A stretch of DNA of 64,000 bases from Lithobates sylvaticus. Its lineage: Eukaryota; Chordata; Amphibia; Anura; Ranidae. The translations under genes were made by a program, and so were the position numbers. The notes below the pieces were generated by a model, which did not search any database, was not told the origin of the DNA, and saw only the letters and a program-made list of their open reading frames with translations. The stretch is from contig CM053030.1 in the NCBI GenBank assembly GCA_028564925.1, forward strand, positions 268,982,199 through 269,046,198. Reading direction: 5' to 3'. This document shows positions 1 through 11,700 of the stretch, piece by piece; within the stretch, counting starts at the first letter, position 1, and every line of letters begins with the position of its first letter.

Positions 1-2700
1 TACCGCCATCTTTACGATCTCTGCATACCAAAATGTTCTGGGCCATGCTGGGGCCACAAGAACCACGACTTTCCTTCCTGCTTGATCCTGCAAAGAAGTT
101 GTGGTAGCAGCAGAATAGGAGGGAAATGCATAAATCAGTGAAAAGTTCCGTATGCGAGTGGATCCCTTGTTCTTGATACAAAGTTGTCGATTTTGTTGTT
201 GAACCTGGATGTAAACAGATCTACGTCCGGGGTCCCTCATCTTTTGCATATAGAAAGGAAAATGTTGGGGTGAAGGGACCATTTTTCTGGGAACAACTGC
301 TGGCGACTCAAGTCGCCCGCCTGCCAATTTTCTACCCCTGGAATGAAGATTGCCGATATGCACGGCACATGCTTTTCTGCCAGGTTAGGAAATGGTTTAC
401 CTCTCCCTGGGCTGTATGACTTCTGGTGCCCCCTTGGTGATTGATATACTGTAAGCCACTGCTGTGGCATAGTCGGATTGAATCCTGATAGGACAATTCC
501 GCAACCTGCATGTCCAGGCCCTTAGGGCTAGGCGCGCTGCCCGAAACTCTAGAATGTTGATGGGCAAGGTCCTTTCAGTTCTGGACCATTTCCCTTGGAC
601 AGTCGTCTCTTCCAGGACTGCTCCTCAAGCAACAAGGCTGGCAGCTGTTACCACCTTTCAGGTAACTGGTACGAAGGGTTTCCCCTTCTGCAGATTCTTG
701 GATATCCTCCACCAACTGAGGCTCTGGTGCAGCTTTGGCGACAGAAGCTTTGGAAAATTTAGGGATTGGACCCCCTTACTCCAGGTATATAGGATACTGT
801 TTTGCAGCAGTCTCGAATGAGACTGAGCATAGGGAACCGTTTTGAATGAACCCACCATCTTTCCCAACAACCTCATGCAAAGGCGAATAGAAGGACCCTT
901 CTTTGCCCTGACCTGACCGCTGATTGTGGAGACCATGCTTTGGTCTAAGCGGGCTACCGACCTGTCTATCAAAGAGTAGGTTGTCTAGGTATGCTACAAT
1001 TGTTATACCTTGAGTCTTTAAACTGGCCAGAGGAAGGGCCAGAAGTTTTGTAAACACCCGAGGTGCAGTAGCTAGACCGAAAGGAAAGGCTACAAACTGA
1101 AAGTGGCATTTTTCTACTTCAAAAATGCAGATATTTTTGAAGAGCGGGGAAAATAGGCACATGCAGGGTTGTATCCCTGATGTCGAAGTTCCCCTCCTTA
1201 TAGGATGGAGACAACAGATTGGATTGATTCCATGCGGAAAAAAGCAGATAGTCAGGAACTGGTTTAGATCCTTGAGATCTAGCATGGGTCCGACATCCCC
1301 ATTTGGTTTGGCACAGTTTTGGCAAAGGTTTGAAAAAAAAAAAACCAACCCCTGCTCCATCGCGGGGACCTCCATGACCCCTTTTGAGACAATAGTCGGT
1401 CTAAATGCTTGAAAAGGAGACTTCTTTTCCTCTGGATCTTTGGACATTTGCCCTGAGGAAAACGAGGAGACAGGAAATATCGGATCTCTAGTTTGTAGCC
1501 TAGAGCTATTATGGAGACCATACATCTGTCTCCAAACTCCTCCTGCCAGACCCTTTAGAACTGCAGAATTCTCCCCCCCCCACTCAAACGAGCGGGGGCG
1601 CCCCTTCATAAGAGGCTTTAGCATTCTGTCTTGTAGGCTTCCTCCCCCAGGACTTCTTTTGTCCCTGGGGTCCTCTTGAACCTGACAGTGGAGGACGTCA
1701 CGACTACCTGAAGGCAGATGCCCCTGGCCCTGGAGAAAGAGCCTGTTTAAATGAGGGACGTATTGCTCCTTTTCTTAACTGGCAAAAGGGTACCTTTCCC
1801 CATCCCCAAACCGCCTTTCACCGCAGAAAGGAAAACCAGCCAGGAGCTTTTTGCATGACACTTCGGCTGACCACTTTTCAACCATAAGATTCTACGGATA
1901 TGCCCCAACCCAATCGTAAAGTGAGAGGTTTGCAGAATAGAATCTCTGATTGCATCAATTGCAAAACACAAAGCCCCTGGCAGCGTGGCTAAATCCCGGG
2001 CCTGCTGTTCAGGGAAAACCTTGAGCACCTGTCTCAAAATGGTCTCTCAGGGATTGACATACCCCAATTGCCGCCACTGCAGGTTGAGCTACTGAACCTG
2101 CTAAAGAAAAAACATTTAACAGAAATTCCAATTTTTCATCAGATGGATTCCTAAGCACTTGAGCATTGTCAACTGGACAAGTCAAATTTTTATATACAGA
2201 GGACATAGCAGCATCAATTGCTGGAATACCCCACCTCTTAGTAATTTTTTTCCTCCATAGGATAAAGTGTTGAAAACTTTTTTTAGGAGAGAAAAAATGC
2301 TTATCTGGGTGATCCCACTCAGCATACATAAGCTTTTCCAGCAATGAACGGACAGGAAGGCACGCAAGCTTGAGGAGGCTTTAGTAAACTCAAAAACTTT
2401 TAAAATGTGGAGCGGACCATTTCAGTAAGAGATTGCACCAGCAACTTCTCAGCTTGTGAAGCTGAAGAAAGTCCTTCCCTACTTGATCCCTCAGAAGAGG
2501 AGTCATCAGCCTCTTCACGGTCCCCTGAGAGAGTTCCTCTTCCCCCTCCCACTGTTTCTCTGTGGGGGACCCTAATGCGTTTTCTTCCACTCTGTGGAGA
2601 TGGAATTAAAAACGCTAACCTTTCCTCTAATCCAATCATAGCCGAGGAGAAAACCTCAGTAATATAGACAGGGGCTGAAATGTAGGAAGCAATTGCAACC
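1..2700 (-). mobile_element. DIRS-like retrotransposon, fossil fragment
   Basis: Minus-strand open segments resemble DIRS-type (tyrosine recombinase) retrotransposons. The reverse transcriptase part lies at about 776-1624, with the run LDLKDLNQFL, the block FQFVAFPFGLATAPRVFTK and the palm region around IVAYLD. Downstream in element orientation, about 237-470, is a ribonuclease-H-side segment with GVENWQAGDLSRQQL. Upstream, about 1747-2344, are gag-side segments containing EQQARDLATLPGALCFAIDA, a run I associate with amphibian DIRS elements. The element is cut by the window edge, so no recombinase domain is visible. It looks old and broken, with several breaks. The assignment rests on recalled motif similarity and not on a search. 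Confidence 0.75.
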
Positions 2701-3440
2701 CCTGACAGGTTACTCTGACCAGCCTACCTAGCCCTTCAGGGGGGATTGTGTTGCAGAGGGAGGGTCCTTAGAGCCCGAGGGCGAACCCTTTGAGCCCTTG
2801 TTTTTTGGGGTACTTGTACCTCCACTTCTGCCCATAGTGCCAAGCACAAATGGGGAGGTACTACTGCACCAATTGCTAAGCAAATAGTCCAGCAACTGCT
2901 GCTGCTATTAAAGCTCAGCCTGATGCCAAGTAAACGTGCCCTGAGAATGCCTGTGTCACCAACACTCACATGCCCCCGTCTGCTCTGTGTCCCTCCGTTA
3001 CCTGAATGCACCTGCAAAAAGGTGCACTTTACACAGCCCCGCGTTTGTGAACGTCTGAGCCACGTCAACGCCACACTAAGCCCTACCCCCCTCCGACTTA
3101 CCACCGTGCCCCTCCCTCACTTTTCAAAAAAAGGACTGCTTTCCCGTGCGAGAGGGGCTCTGATCCGACCGGACCGGCATGCAGGGGAGGGCTGGGGTGG
3201 AGGAGAGCCGCTGGAGAAAAAGACCGTACTATGGTGGTGATGGCGGGAGCGACGCGGCATACCGCCGACTGACCCCTGCTCCCTCGCCTCCTGGAGAGAA
3301 GAAATACCTGTCCAGGTGGGGGATTCCACAAGAAAAAGCCCATCTTTCCAACATCTTACCTGGGCTTGGGCCAGAGGAACGTGCTACTTGAAATGACACA
3401 GAGCAAGACTGACAAGCATGGAATCAGGTACGTGCTCTTG
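2700..3440 (-). other. Possible leader of the DIRS-like element
   Basis: This GC-rich stretch lies just upstream, in element orientation, of the DIRS-like gag-side segments and has no convincing coding sequence. It may be the element's untranslated leader and terminal repeat, but I see no split or inverted terminal repeat that would prove it. The short open frames here look like chance translation of GC-rich DNA. Confidence 0.3.
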
Positions 3441-3490
3441 ACAGCCCCCGTTGGAGACTTTAGGCATGACAACATTTTATAAATTCAAGA

Positions 3491-3950
3491 TTAAAGTGGG
3501 GTTCCAGTCAAAAAAAAAAAGGGGGCTTAAAAATCCTAAAAAAAATCAAAAAAAAATAATTGGAAAAAAAAAATGTTTTTACTCACCTCCAAATGCCTGT
3601 TGCTATGGGGTCCCTCGTAGTCTGCCACCTTCAGTGCCCGGGCTAAACGTCACTTCCCCCTCGGCACCGCACAGTCATCTGGGACCTGTCACGTGTCCCA
3701 GATGACTGAGCGTCAAATCACGGCGCACGGTGCCGCTCGCGCATGCGCAGTGGGTGCCCGGCTGTGAAGCCACAGCCGGCTTCCCACATTAGGAATGCCG
3801 GCGCCGCGAGCGGCTCGTGGAACGAGGGGGGGTCTCGTTCCCCCGCATCGCGGGCCCCCTGGACAGGTAAGTGTCCGATTTTTAAAAGTCAGCAGCTGCA
3901 GTATTTGTAGCTGCTGACTTTTTTTCCCCCAGGACGGAGCTCCACTTTAA
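3491..3950. mobile_element. TTAA-flanked MITE, family 1
   Basis: The segment starts with TTAAAGTGGGGTTCC and ends with GGAGCTCCACTTTAA, giving short terminal inverted repeats bounded by TTAA on both sides. It has no coding capacity. Its interior has a GCATGCGCAG block and, near 3889-3919, a small palindrome built from AGCAGCTGCAG and its complement. The same ends and interior recur at 15803-16264 and 17032-17499, so this is a repeat family. TTAA duplications are typical of piggyBac and of Kolobok transposons; the superfamily cannot be decided without an autonomous partner. Confidence 0.75.
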
Positions 3951-3982
3951 TCACTGCGCTAGTGACAGTAATAAAGCAGCTG

Positions 3983-4406
3983 CATAAATTGTATGGTGTA
4001 AATATGTACCCCTCGCGCTACTTGGAGTATACAGATAGTCTAAAGTGCGTTAACAATAGTGCTGTGCTGCAAAATGTGGCGTGTTCACAAATACACAAAT
4101 GAGGATAGGTATATAAAAGAATTTCGCGCAATGAATAGCTAAAAAATAATAATAAATATAAAGTGCAATATGTAAATTGACCAGTAGTGGACGCTGGTGC
4201 TGGTGAGAGGTAATTACTGGTTCATTAAAATACTTATGTGTAATATATCCATCACTAGTCACATAAGTATTTTAATGAACCAGTAATTACCTCTCACCAG
4301 CACCAGCGTCCACTACTGGTCAATATACATATTGCACTTTATATTTATTATTATTTTTTAGCTATTCATTGCGCGAAATTCTTTTATATACATAAATTGT
4401 ATGGTG
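3983..4406. mobile_element. Short insertion with 16-bp target duplication and fold-back
   Basis: The 16-mer CATAAATTGTATGGTG occurs at 3983-3998 and again at 4391-4406, so 3999-4390 looks like an insertion with a 16-bp target-site duplication, typical of LINE- or PLE-driven retroposition. Most of the insert is a long hairpin (4109-4391). No coding sequence is seen. It might be a twin-primed, inverted retroposon copy or an unknown fold-back element. Confidence 0.65.
4109..4391. repeat. Near-perfect 132-bp inverted repeat
   Basis: Bases 4109-4240 are the reverse complement of 4260-4391, with a loop of about 19 bases; I saw one mismatch when reading the arms against each other. Transcripts from either strand would fold into a long duplex. 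Confidence 0.85.
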
Positions 4407-5221
4407 ACAATAAGAAGCATGACAAATAATGATATGCAGCGCTAAAAAATGTAGTATTACAAATGAAAAAAGTCCATAGTGTTTGAAATAAAGTCCTTGT
4501 TCAGGAGAAAATGCTGGAATCACCCACGGTATAGACAGGAATACAAATTAGGTGAATATGGACTTATCCTCCACCGAACATCAACACACCAGGCCTCTTA
4601 CCAAAAAGAATGGACCACTTAATCATAGGTGGTCAAACAGGCATGATAAATCCACAAAGCCAGGAAACCATTACAGATGGCTGGGTCTTGTAGTTCCACC
4701 AAATAATCAGAGGTGCATGCATAAAATATAAAAGAAGGAACTCCACATGGTGTAGTATTATAAAACCAGGGTCATATTTATTCAAAGAAAAATCCAGGGT
4801 ACTCACATTTCATCAGATAAAAACAAGCACGTAAAAAACAGCAGTCTGTATAAGCAGCATTTGTTTCCAACCACAAAGATGGCCACATTCAACACGTTTC
4901 AGTGTCGTGACCTCAGAACTCCTCCCAATGTGGCGTTTCATCCAATCGAACGTCATCAAGGGCGTGGTTAGAGTTCATACTGACTTCTTTATATAGAAGG
5001 AAGGGCGGAAGTAGATATGCCCATTCCCCTTTGTGCCAATCCTCTCTCCCATCCGCAGGAAGTGGAACCACAGACAACCGGATGTTTACATCCAAGTCTC
5101 AAAATACATGGCTAGAAACACCCACGGCGGCCATGTTTAGGGAGACTAAATAGGAAACAATAAATGTATCCATATAATCTCTGAGAGGGGAAAAGAAAAG
5201 AAATCGGGCCAGATTGGAAAC

Positions 5222-5248
5222 AATAATAATAATAATAATAATAATAGG
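5222..5248. repeat. (ATA)n microsatellite
   Basis: Simple trinucleotide run of about nine units inside the Penelope-like tail. Confidence 0.9.
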
Positions 5249-5425
5249 AAAAAATTAAGAATACTTAAAAAAATCCAAAAATGGAAATATTAAGAGTAGT
5301 TAATAGAATTACAGTTTATTCAAAAAAACTGCCTCTCTAGTAGACATAATGCTGCCATCTTGGGGTTGAAAACCGGTATAACAGGGAAATCAAATATATA
5401 AAAGCAATATACAGAAAACATAAAT

Positions 5426-5442
5426 AAAAAAATCTATAAAAA
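5426..5442. repeat. L1 target-site duplication, left copy
   Basis: AAAAAATCTATAAAAA lies directly before the L1 and again at 11684-11700, directly after its 3' end. The 16-base match marks the LINE insertion and fixes both of its ends. Confidence 0.85.
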
Positions 5443-5593
5443 GGAGTGCATGCGTGGAGGCTCCCGGGATGGCTGTGTAAGCCTGGAGCTCCACACAGCG
5501 CTAGCCATACAGCTTTAATAAGCAGTGGGAAGAGGCTGACAGGATTTCCCTAAATAACAGGAGAAGGCAGCAGATATCACAGGGCTTCTTCAT

Positions 5594-6475
5594 ATGCCGG
5601 GAAGACATTCCAGAGGAACCCCGGGTCCTGAGTTTGAGCTTTTTGAAAAGCGGGACATATCTAAAATGGCGGCATTACCTCAGACAGGTGCACAGACTGC
5701 AGCTGAAATCTCCACAGCAGCCAGGCAAGTTGTTCTCCCTGCGACCCTCACATATTTACCTCAGTTACAGAGTGCAGCTACCTCTCTCAACACTTCATTG
5801 CCTGAAAACGCAGTATCCCTTACTCACCCAGACTTTGCTTCTACACAAGCAGCACAGGCTCTTGATGTTCCCTTCAATGTTCCTGACCTGTTTTTTAAAC
5901 TTTCTGAATTGTTAGATAAAGGTTTAACCCTGAATGCTGAAAGGATCACAGGGGAAATCAGGGCAGATTTCCAAAATCTGGGAACCAGGATTGATCATAT
6001 AGAACACAAGTTGGATGTTACCATTTCTAGGGCAAACCAACATTCTGACCAGTTGCATTTTATGCAAGAACAGCTTGACACAGCCCAGACTTGGATCGAC
6101 GACCTTGAGAATCGCCTGAGAAGGGACAATTTTCGGATTAGAGGGATACCAGAAACTGTTTCTGACGTACAGGCTGCAGTTCAAGAAGTTATCAAATCCC
6201 TGATACCTTCGGTCCCGGCACATAAATTGGAGTTGGATAGGGCACACAGATCCCTAGGCCCTCTCAGGAAAGATGGATCTCCGAGGGATATTATAGTAAA
6301 ACCGCACTTTTACTCAATAAAAGAAGAAGTAATGAAACGTTCCCGCCAACAGGACCAGATACAGTACCAAGGGAAAGTCATACAAATTTTTGCTGACATT
6401 TCCCCAAACACCATCCAAAAAAGACGATCCTTGAAACCCAGAATCCAGAGGGAGAGCGCCTGTTACTGGATCTGA
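5594..6475 (+). pseudogene. L1 ORF1 RNA-binding protein, frameshifted end
   Basis: 293 codons from ATG at 5594. ORF1 proteins of L1 bind element RNA as trimers and act as nucleic-acid chaperones. Residues about 115-178 form a likely coiled coil (IDHIEHKL through IDDLENRLRRDN). Residues about 179-245 match the RRM-like region (NFRIRGIPE, then LDRAHRSLGPL). The C-terminal domain follows with IQIFADISPNTIQKRRSLKP. The frame ends early: after KP at about 6430 the expected continuation lies in another frame that runs to a stop near 6617, so a one- or two-base indel is likely. The inverted copy at 49912-50606 has the same end and is cut by a gap at its start. Confidence 0.85.
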
Positions 6476-7330
6476 AGATCATTACCCACGATTCGGAGAT
6501 GGATACATCTACCGCACAGCAGGGATCTGCTGAACGCCAATCTCCACTAAGCCCAACCTCTCAACTATGGAATAAGGCTAAACATAAGAAAGTCAAGGAT
6601 AACTCCCCTCCCTGATGTGGGGACGTATAACACACCTGTATTTAAATCTTCTTTTCTTTGCCTTGTTACTTAGGCAGAAAATGTTGTTTGATCTTCAATC
6701 TTGAATTTGAACTGACTTTTTCTTCTCACACATGACAGTTGATGGAGTTTAGTTTAGAGGTCTGCACAATGTTTCTATACCAAGAGTGCACCTGATACTT
6801 AATAACCTTGTCAGTTTGGCCTCACCCCTATTTACTTTATCTCCCCCAGTTTGTTCTTTTAGAATGCTATATAAAAGATGTTACTGCGATTTCTGCACAT
6901 TTGAATGTTCTAGGGGTTTTTTTTTATGTGCTGTCACTGGCTGGAGCTGATGCATTGCGCTCCCACCTACTACTCAGGCAGTTTTTTTCTGCTCTGTGTG
7001 GTGGGGATATAGCCCTCTGTATGGGCTATGCAATTATTTTTGTTATGAATGAGGGGAGGGAGTCTTCCCCCTCACCTCATTCCGGGCCGGGTTATGGCCT
7101 TATGGTATTAAGCAAACTGCTGATATTTTATTTTTTTCGTTTTTTCTTCTTCTCTTTCCTTTCTATCTTCCTTTTTCTCCTAGCCTGCCTGTCAATGAGA
7201 TGTTGCTTCAGGATGTTCTCGGATATATTGACCCTTATAATAGGGGATGATCCTATTATGTATTTAGTTACTCCTTTATGTACTGAGGGAAGTGGATATA
7301 GGTTGGTCATCGCTCTCTCCCTTTTGCTCC

Positions 7331-10300
7331 ATGGCTAATAATAATTCTACTTGTTCTCCCTTACGCATAATATCTCATAACACTCAGGGGTTAAATTCCC
7401 CAGTCAAAAGAAGGAAGGCCTTTCAAGTCTATCGTACTCGTCGTATTGATGTGGTCCTCCTTCAGGAGACTCATTTTCCTCAGCAATTTACATGCACACT
7501 TTCCCACATTTTATTTGGCAAATGCAGAAAACAAAACAAAGGGGGTGGCGATACTATTTTCCAAACACTGCAAATTTCACTTTAAAATGGAACACAGAGA
7601 CCCAGAGGGAAGGTTCCTACTAGTTAAAGGTATGATTGAGGATAAAATATATACATTTATTTCGTACTATGCTCCTAATAGAGGACAGCTACAGTTCTTC
7701 CGACAGATGTTCAACATCCTTGACCCATTTATGGAAGGTGTCATAATTATGGGGGGTGACTCTAATACAGCCTTTGATACTAGTCTAGATAAATCTAAAC
7801 CACTTAAAGTTCAATCAATTAGTCCTAGGAAATCTAGTGTACAAATTGCACGATTGATCTTTCAATCGAGACTAACGGACATTTGGAGGGAACTAAATCC
7901 AACTGCACGAGATTTTACACACTTCTCAAACCCACATTTATCTTATTCCCGTATAGATCATATCCTGCTCTCAACGCACCACATTCCATTGGCTATTTCA
8001 TCATCTATTTTAGAAGTATCCTGGTCAGATCATTCCATGGTTCTATTGGTTTTGGGTAAAGATAATCATGGACAACAAGCCTCTCATTGGACTCTCAATC
8101 AGTCTATTTTAAGAGATCCCGGCATGGTATCGGAAATACAGGAGGCTCTGCGGGAATACTTTCGCCTTAACGATGTGGAAGATGTTTCGGCAGAGACTCT
8201 GTGGGCTGCACATAAGGTGACCATTAGGGGTAAACTAATTCAAATTGCAGCAAGACGTAAGAAAGAGAGGATGAGAGACATAGAAAGAATGGAGAGAGAC
8301 TTTACTTCTCTGAGCAAATTGCATAAAAGTGATCCCTCCAAAGTTTCTAGTTCTACTCTAGATGCTGCTCGAGTGGCTCTAAATTTGGCTCTCACAGCGA
8401 AAGCTGATAAATCTATTAGGTGGACTGGGGCCAAGTTTTATTAGACAAAAGATAGAATTGGTCCCATGCTTGCACACAAATTGTCCCCCAGGTTTCGTTC
8501 TCATGCCCTACCCAAAATTAAACAAAAGGATGGCTCCTTTACCCTGAATCCAAAACGAATAATGAAGGCTTTCCAGGAATTTTATGCTGATTTATATAAA
8601 GCAGATAAAAATTCTAACCCCACTAAAGTAGGAGAATTTCTGGATAATTTGCATTTACCAACACTGACGGACTCTCATAGAGCTGAGATGGAAGCTCCTT
8701 TCTCTATAGAGGAGGTGTCAGAAGTTATCAAAACATTAAAGGGAGGTACAGCACCGGGTCCTGATGGATTTTCCTCACCCTATTATAAAACTTTTTCTGA
8801 AATACTACTTCCATACCTTACTAGATTTTTCAATGACATGACTAAGGGCACCCCGTTGGGTAACCAACTCAATATGGCATATATAACAGTAATCCCTAAA
8901 CCAGATAAAGATATCAGTCAGATAGAGAACTACAGACCTATTTCCCTAATTAATAATGACCTAAAAATATTGACCAAAATATTAGCAAACCGATTAGCGT
9001 CCTTTATAGGCATTTATATCCATAAAGATCAGGTAGGGTTTATCCCTGGTAGGCAGGGTCCTGATCAAGTGAGAAGAGCTGTGGATCTGATAACAGTTAT
9101 GCAATCGCAATGGGAGGGAGGTCATAAACAAGAAGGCATGCTATTATCATTGGATCTTCGGAAGGCCTTTGATTCCGTTTCATGGCCATATCTCTTTGCG
9201 GTTCTTAGACACTGGGGATTTGGGCCGAATATTTTAGGTATACTGGAAGCCCTATATTCTACACCTAAGGCTAGAATCAGACTTCAGGGACTTTTCTCTG
9301 ACCCCATAGAGATAGCCAGGGGCACTCGTCAGGGATGTCCCCTATCTCCCCTGATATTTGCAATAATGATTGAATCTTTGGCGATAGCCATTCGTAATGA
9401 CCCAAACATCAAGGGGATCCGTTGTGGTCCAGCAACTCATAAATGCGCACTGTTTGCAGATGATTTATTGCTTTTTGTAACATCCCCAACTTCCTCCTTA
9501 CCAGAAATATGTACATTGCTCGATAAATTTGGGTTAATATCAGGTCTTAAGGTGAACATGTCTAAATCTCAGGCTCTTAACGTGTCTCTCCCAGACCCTT
9601 TAGTTTCTCAACTACAGGAGAAATATGAATTCAGTTGGAGCATGTCCTCCATTAAATATTTGGGAATTAATATTACTCCCAAGATTGAAAATCTCTACCA
9701 AGCAAACTATCCCCCAATGTACCAAAAACTAGAAGCTGACCTTAGGAACTGGGGAAATGGAATAAAAAAGGACCACGCCTTTCACACCGTACCCCGTTTA
9801 ATCTTCCCAAACAAGGGGGGCTAGGCCTACCAAACCTTCTTTGGTACTACCAAGCGGCTCGGTTAGCACAGCTCTCAGCTATATACCTTAAAACTGAACA
9901 ACCGGACTGGATAAAAATTGAAAGTCAAGCAGCTCCTACATTTACTTTGGAAGATTTATTATGGTGTCCTCCCAAGAGTAGACCCCCCATTCTATCTCCA
10001 ACTCTCTCTCAATCTCTCTCTATGTGGGATTCACTTAGGAGGCTTCCTTCCCTGGTCTCTGAACTACAACCATTGGCTAATTTGTTCCGAAATCCCCTGT
10101 ACAATCATGGCATGGATATTGATGACTTCAAATGGTGGCTAGACAAGGGGATATATCGCTTAGGACACTTTATATCTTGCACGGGCCCTCTAACTTTTAA
10201 ACAATTTGTGGAAAAACTGGAGCTCCCTTCTTCGGAAAGGAGTAGATTTCATCAGATCTCCAGTTTCATACACTCCATATGGAAAAATAAATTGAATCCC

Positions 10301-11007
10301 TTGAGAATTACAGCTTATGAAAGCTGGTGTGAACAAGCCATGGGGCGGAAGGGGGGGATTTCTGTGATCTATGAGTCTCTAGCGTCTAACTCTGATAAAC
10401 TGCCATACATGCTGGCCTGGGAGAAGGATCTACATACTGACTGGGAACTGGTAGACTGGTATGAGAACTATTCTCGATCGATCAAAGGCATTGACAATAC
10501 CTCTCTCATTGAGGCTAACATCAAAATATTTACAAGATGTACTTAGTTCCTACAAAATTAGCGGCAATGTATCCTTCCACTTCGCCTCTATGCTTTAGAG
10601 GTTGCCAAGGACTGGGCTCTATGATACATATTTGGTGGGAATGTCCCAAACTCCGGGGATTTTGGAATAGGGTCTTCCATATTATTAGAAAAGTTACGGG
10701 TTATGCTGTCCCCCAAACACCAGCGATTGCCTTGCTCAATGGATTAGTGCCGCACGTGCCTAAAAACACTAGAAGACTGATTCTATTTATATTAACGGGA
10801 GCCAAATTAACCATTGCAAAAGATTGGAAGAAGCCCTCGGTATCTGTATTGTCCATGAAAAGGAAAATTTCATGGATAATGGAACAAGAGAAAATGGTCA
10901 GCTCCCTATTGGACAAGACCACACAATTTGAAATCATATGGGATCCCTGGGCTCAGTATCTGGGTATTTCACTGAGGTCAGGCACAGATAGCAATATTAA
11001 TCGCTGA
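7331..11007 (+). pseudogene. L1 ORF2 endonuclease and reverse transcriptase, disrupted
   Basis: ORF2 nicks target DNA and copies element RNA at the nick. It probably starts at ATG 7331 (MANNNSTCSPLRIISHNTQGLN). The AP-endonuclease domain follows (LLQETHF, ISYYAPNRGQ, MGGDSN, SRIDHIL, SDHSMVLL) to 8444. The reverse transcriptase runs from about 8466 (TAPGPDGFSSPYYKTF, YRPISLINNDLKILTKILANRL, QGCPLSPLIFA) with catalytic FADD at 9452-9463. The C-terminal part to 11007 has a cysteine/histidine cluster (CFRGCQGLGSMIHIWWECP). Breaks seen: a frame change near 7490, a stop at 8442-8444, an apparent deletion of about 60 codons near 9745 that fuses LRNWG to WNKKGPR, and a frame change near 10540. All but trivial differences are shared with the inverted copy. 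Confidence 0.88.
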
Positions 11008-11120
11008 TCTTTGGATCTTTTATAGGACATAAAGGCATCATCTCTTCTTCTTTCTATCTCTTTTCTCTCTCTTCTCAGTTTTTAGTCTTTCCTTTTTATT
11101 TTTATTTTGGATATTATTAT

Positions 11121-11129
<9 letters not shown>

Positions 11130-11197
<68 letters not shown>
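11130..11197. repeat. (TA)n microsatellite in L1 3' UTR
   Basis: Pure TA tract within the 3' untranslated region. The counterpart at about 39285-39370 has a different length and an interruption (TTGGGGC). Confidence 0.9.
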
Positions 11198-11199
<2 letters not shown>

Positions 11200-11418
11200 T
11201 GACTAGAGTATCTTTCCTTGAATTACCTAGGAATTGACAGGTTTTTTACATTAGTATGTCTTACTAAATATAGGATTTTTTCCTGGGCTTAATCCAGTGA
11301 GAACATGATGTTGTATCCATGTTAGAATCTACAATTTTATTTTGTCTGGGCAACTCGAAAAGTTAATAGTATTATATCTTGCTTCTCAGAAGTTATATAG
11401 TAAATTCTATTCGTTCAA

Positions 11419-11434
11419 GGGGGGGGGGGGGGGG
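11419..11434. repeat. Poly-G tract in L1 3' UTR
   Basis: A G homopolymer in the L1 3' untranslated region. G-rich tracts are common in L1 3' ends and may fold into quadruplexes. Confidence 0.7.
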
Positions 11435-11683
11435 ATATCTGCACCTCCTTGGACACAGCTTGATCCCGGTTGGGGTGTCGGAGGGGATGCGGAGTTCCTA
11501 CCCTTCTTGGAGTGTTCTGGGATATAGCATACAAATGAGTTGTCACAGCTTAAGTTACATACTTATTTCTTACTTTGTTAAATTCTCAATGTCTCATTGG
11601 TATGTTAACTAGTCACATTTGTTAGATTTACTGTGAATTCTTCTGTAATGATTTTACTTTGTGAAAATAAAAATCTTAATGAG

Positions 11684-11700
11684 AAAAAATCTATAAAAAA
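11684..11700. repeat. L1 target-site duplication, right copy
   Basis: Second copy of AAAAAATCTATAAAAA, matching 5426-5442 and marking the 3' end of the L1. Confidence 0.85.

Larger units (their letters stand above)
4407..5442 (-). mobile_element. Penelope-like element, 3' part
   Basis: Read on the minus strand, this stretch resembles the 3' tail of vertebrate Penelope-like elements, including the recurring phrase GAAACGTGTTGAA and a long AT-rich tail. It is non-coding. The coding part of what is probably the same element continues at 11701-13120; the two parts are separated by an L1 inserted at 5443. An (ATA)n run lies inside at about 5222-5248. The assignment is from recalled similarity, and the exact 3' end at 4407 is inferred from the neighbouring fold-back insertion. 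Confidence 0.5.
5443..11683 (+). mobile_element. Nearly full-length L1 (Tx1/L1-like) LINE
   Basis: A roughly 6.24 kb non-LTR retrotransposon with leader, ORF1 (5594-6475), spacer, ORF2 (about 7331-11007), a 3' untranslated region with a (TA)n tract and a G run, and an A-rich 3' end. It is flanked by a 16-bp target duplication and sits in the 3' region of a Penelope-like element. Both reading frames carry disabling changes, described under the genes, and most are shared with the inverted copy at 38800-50606, so they predate the split of the two copies. It is probably immobile, though its reverse transcriptase core motif is intact. Confidence 0.9.

Noticed and set aside
2407-3700. Several overlapping frames of 60-120 codons on both strands
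   Set aside because: GC-rich DNA with few stops; no motif, and frames overlap on both strands.
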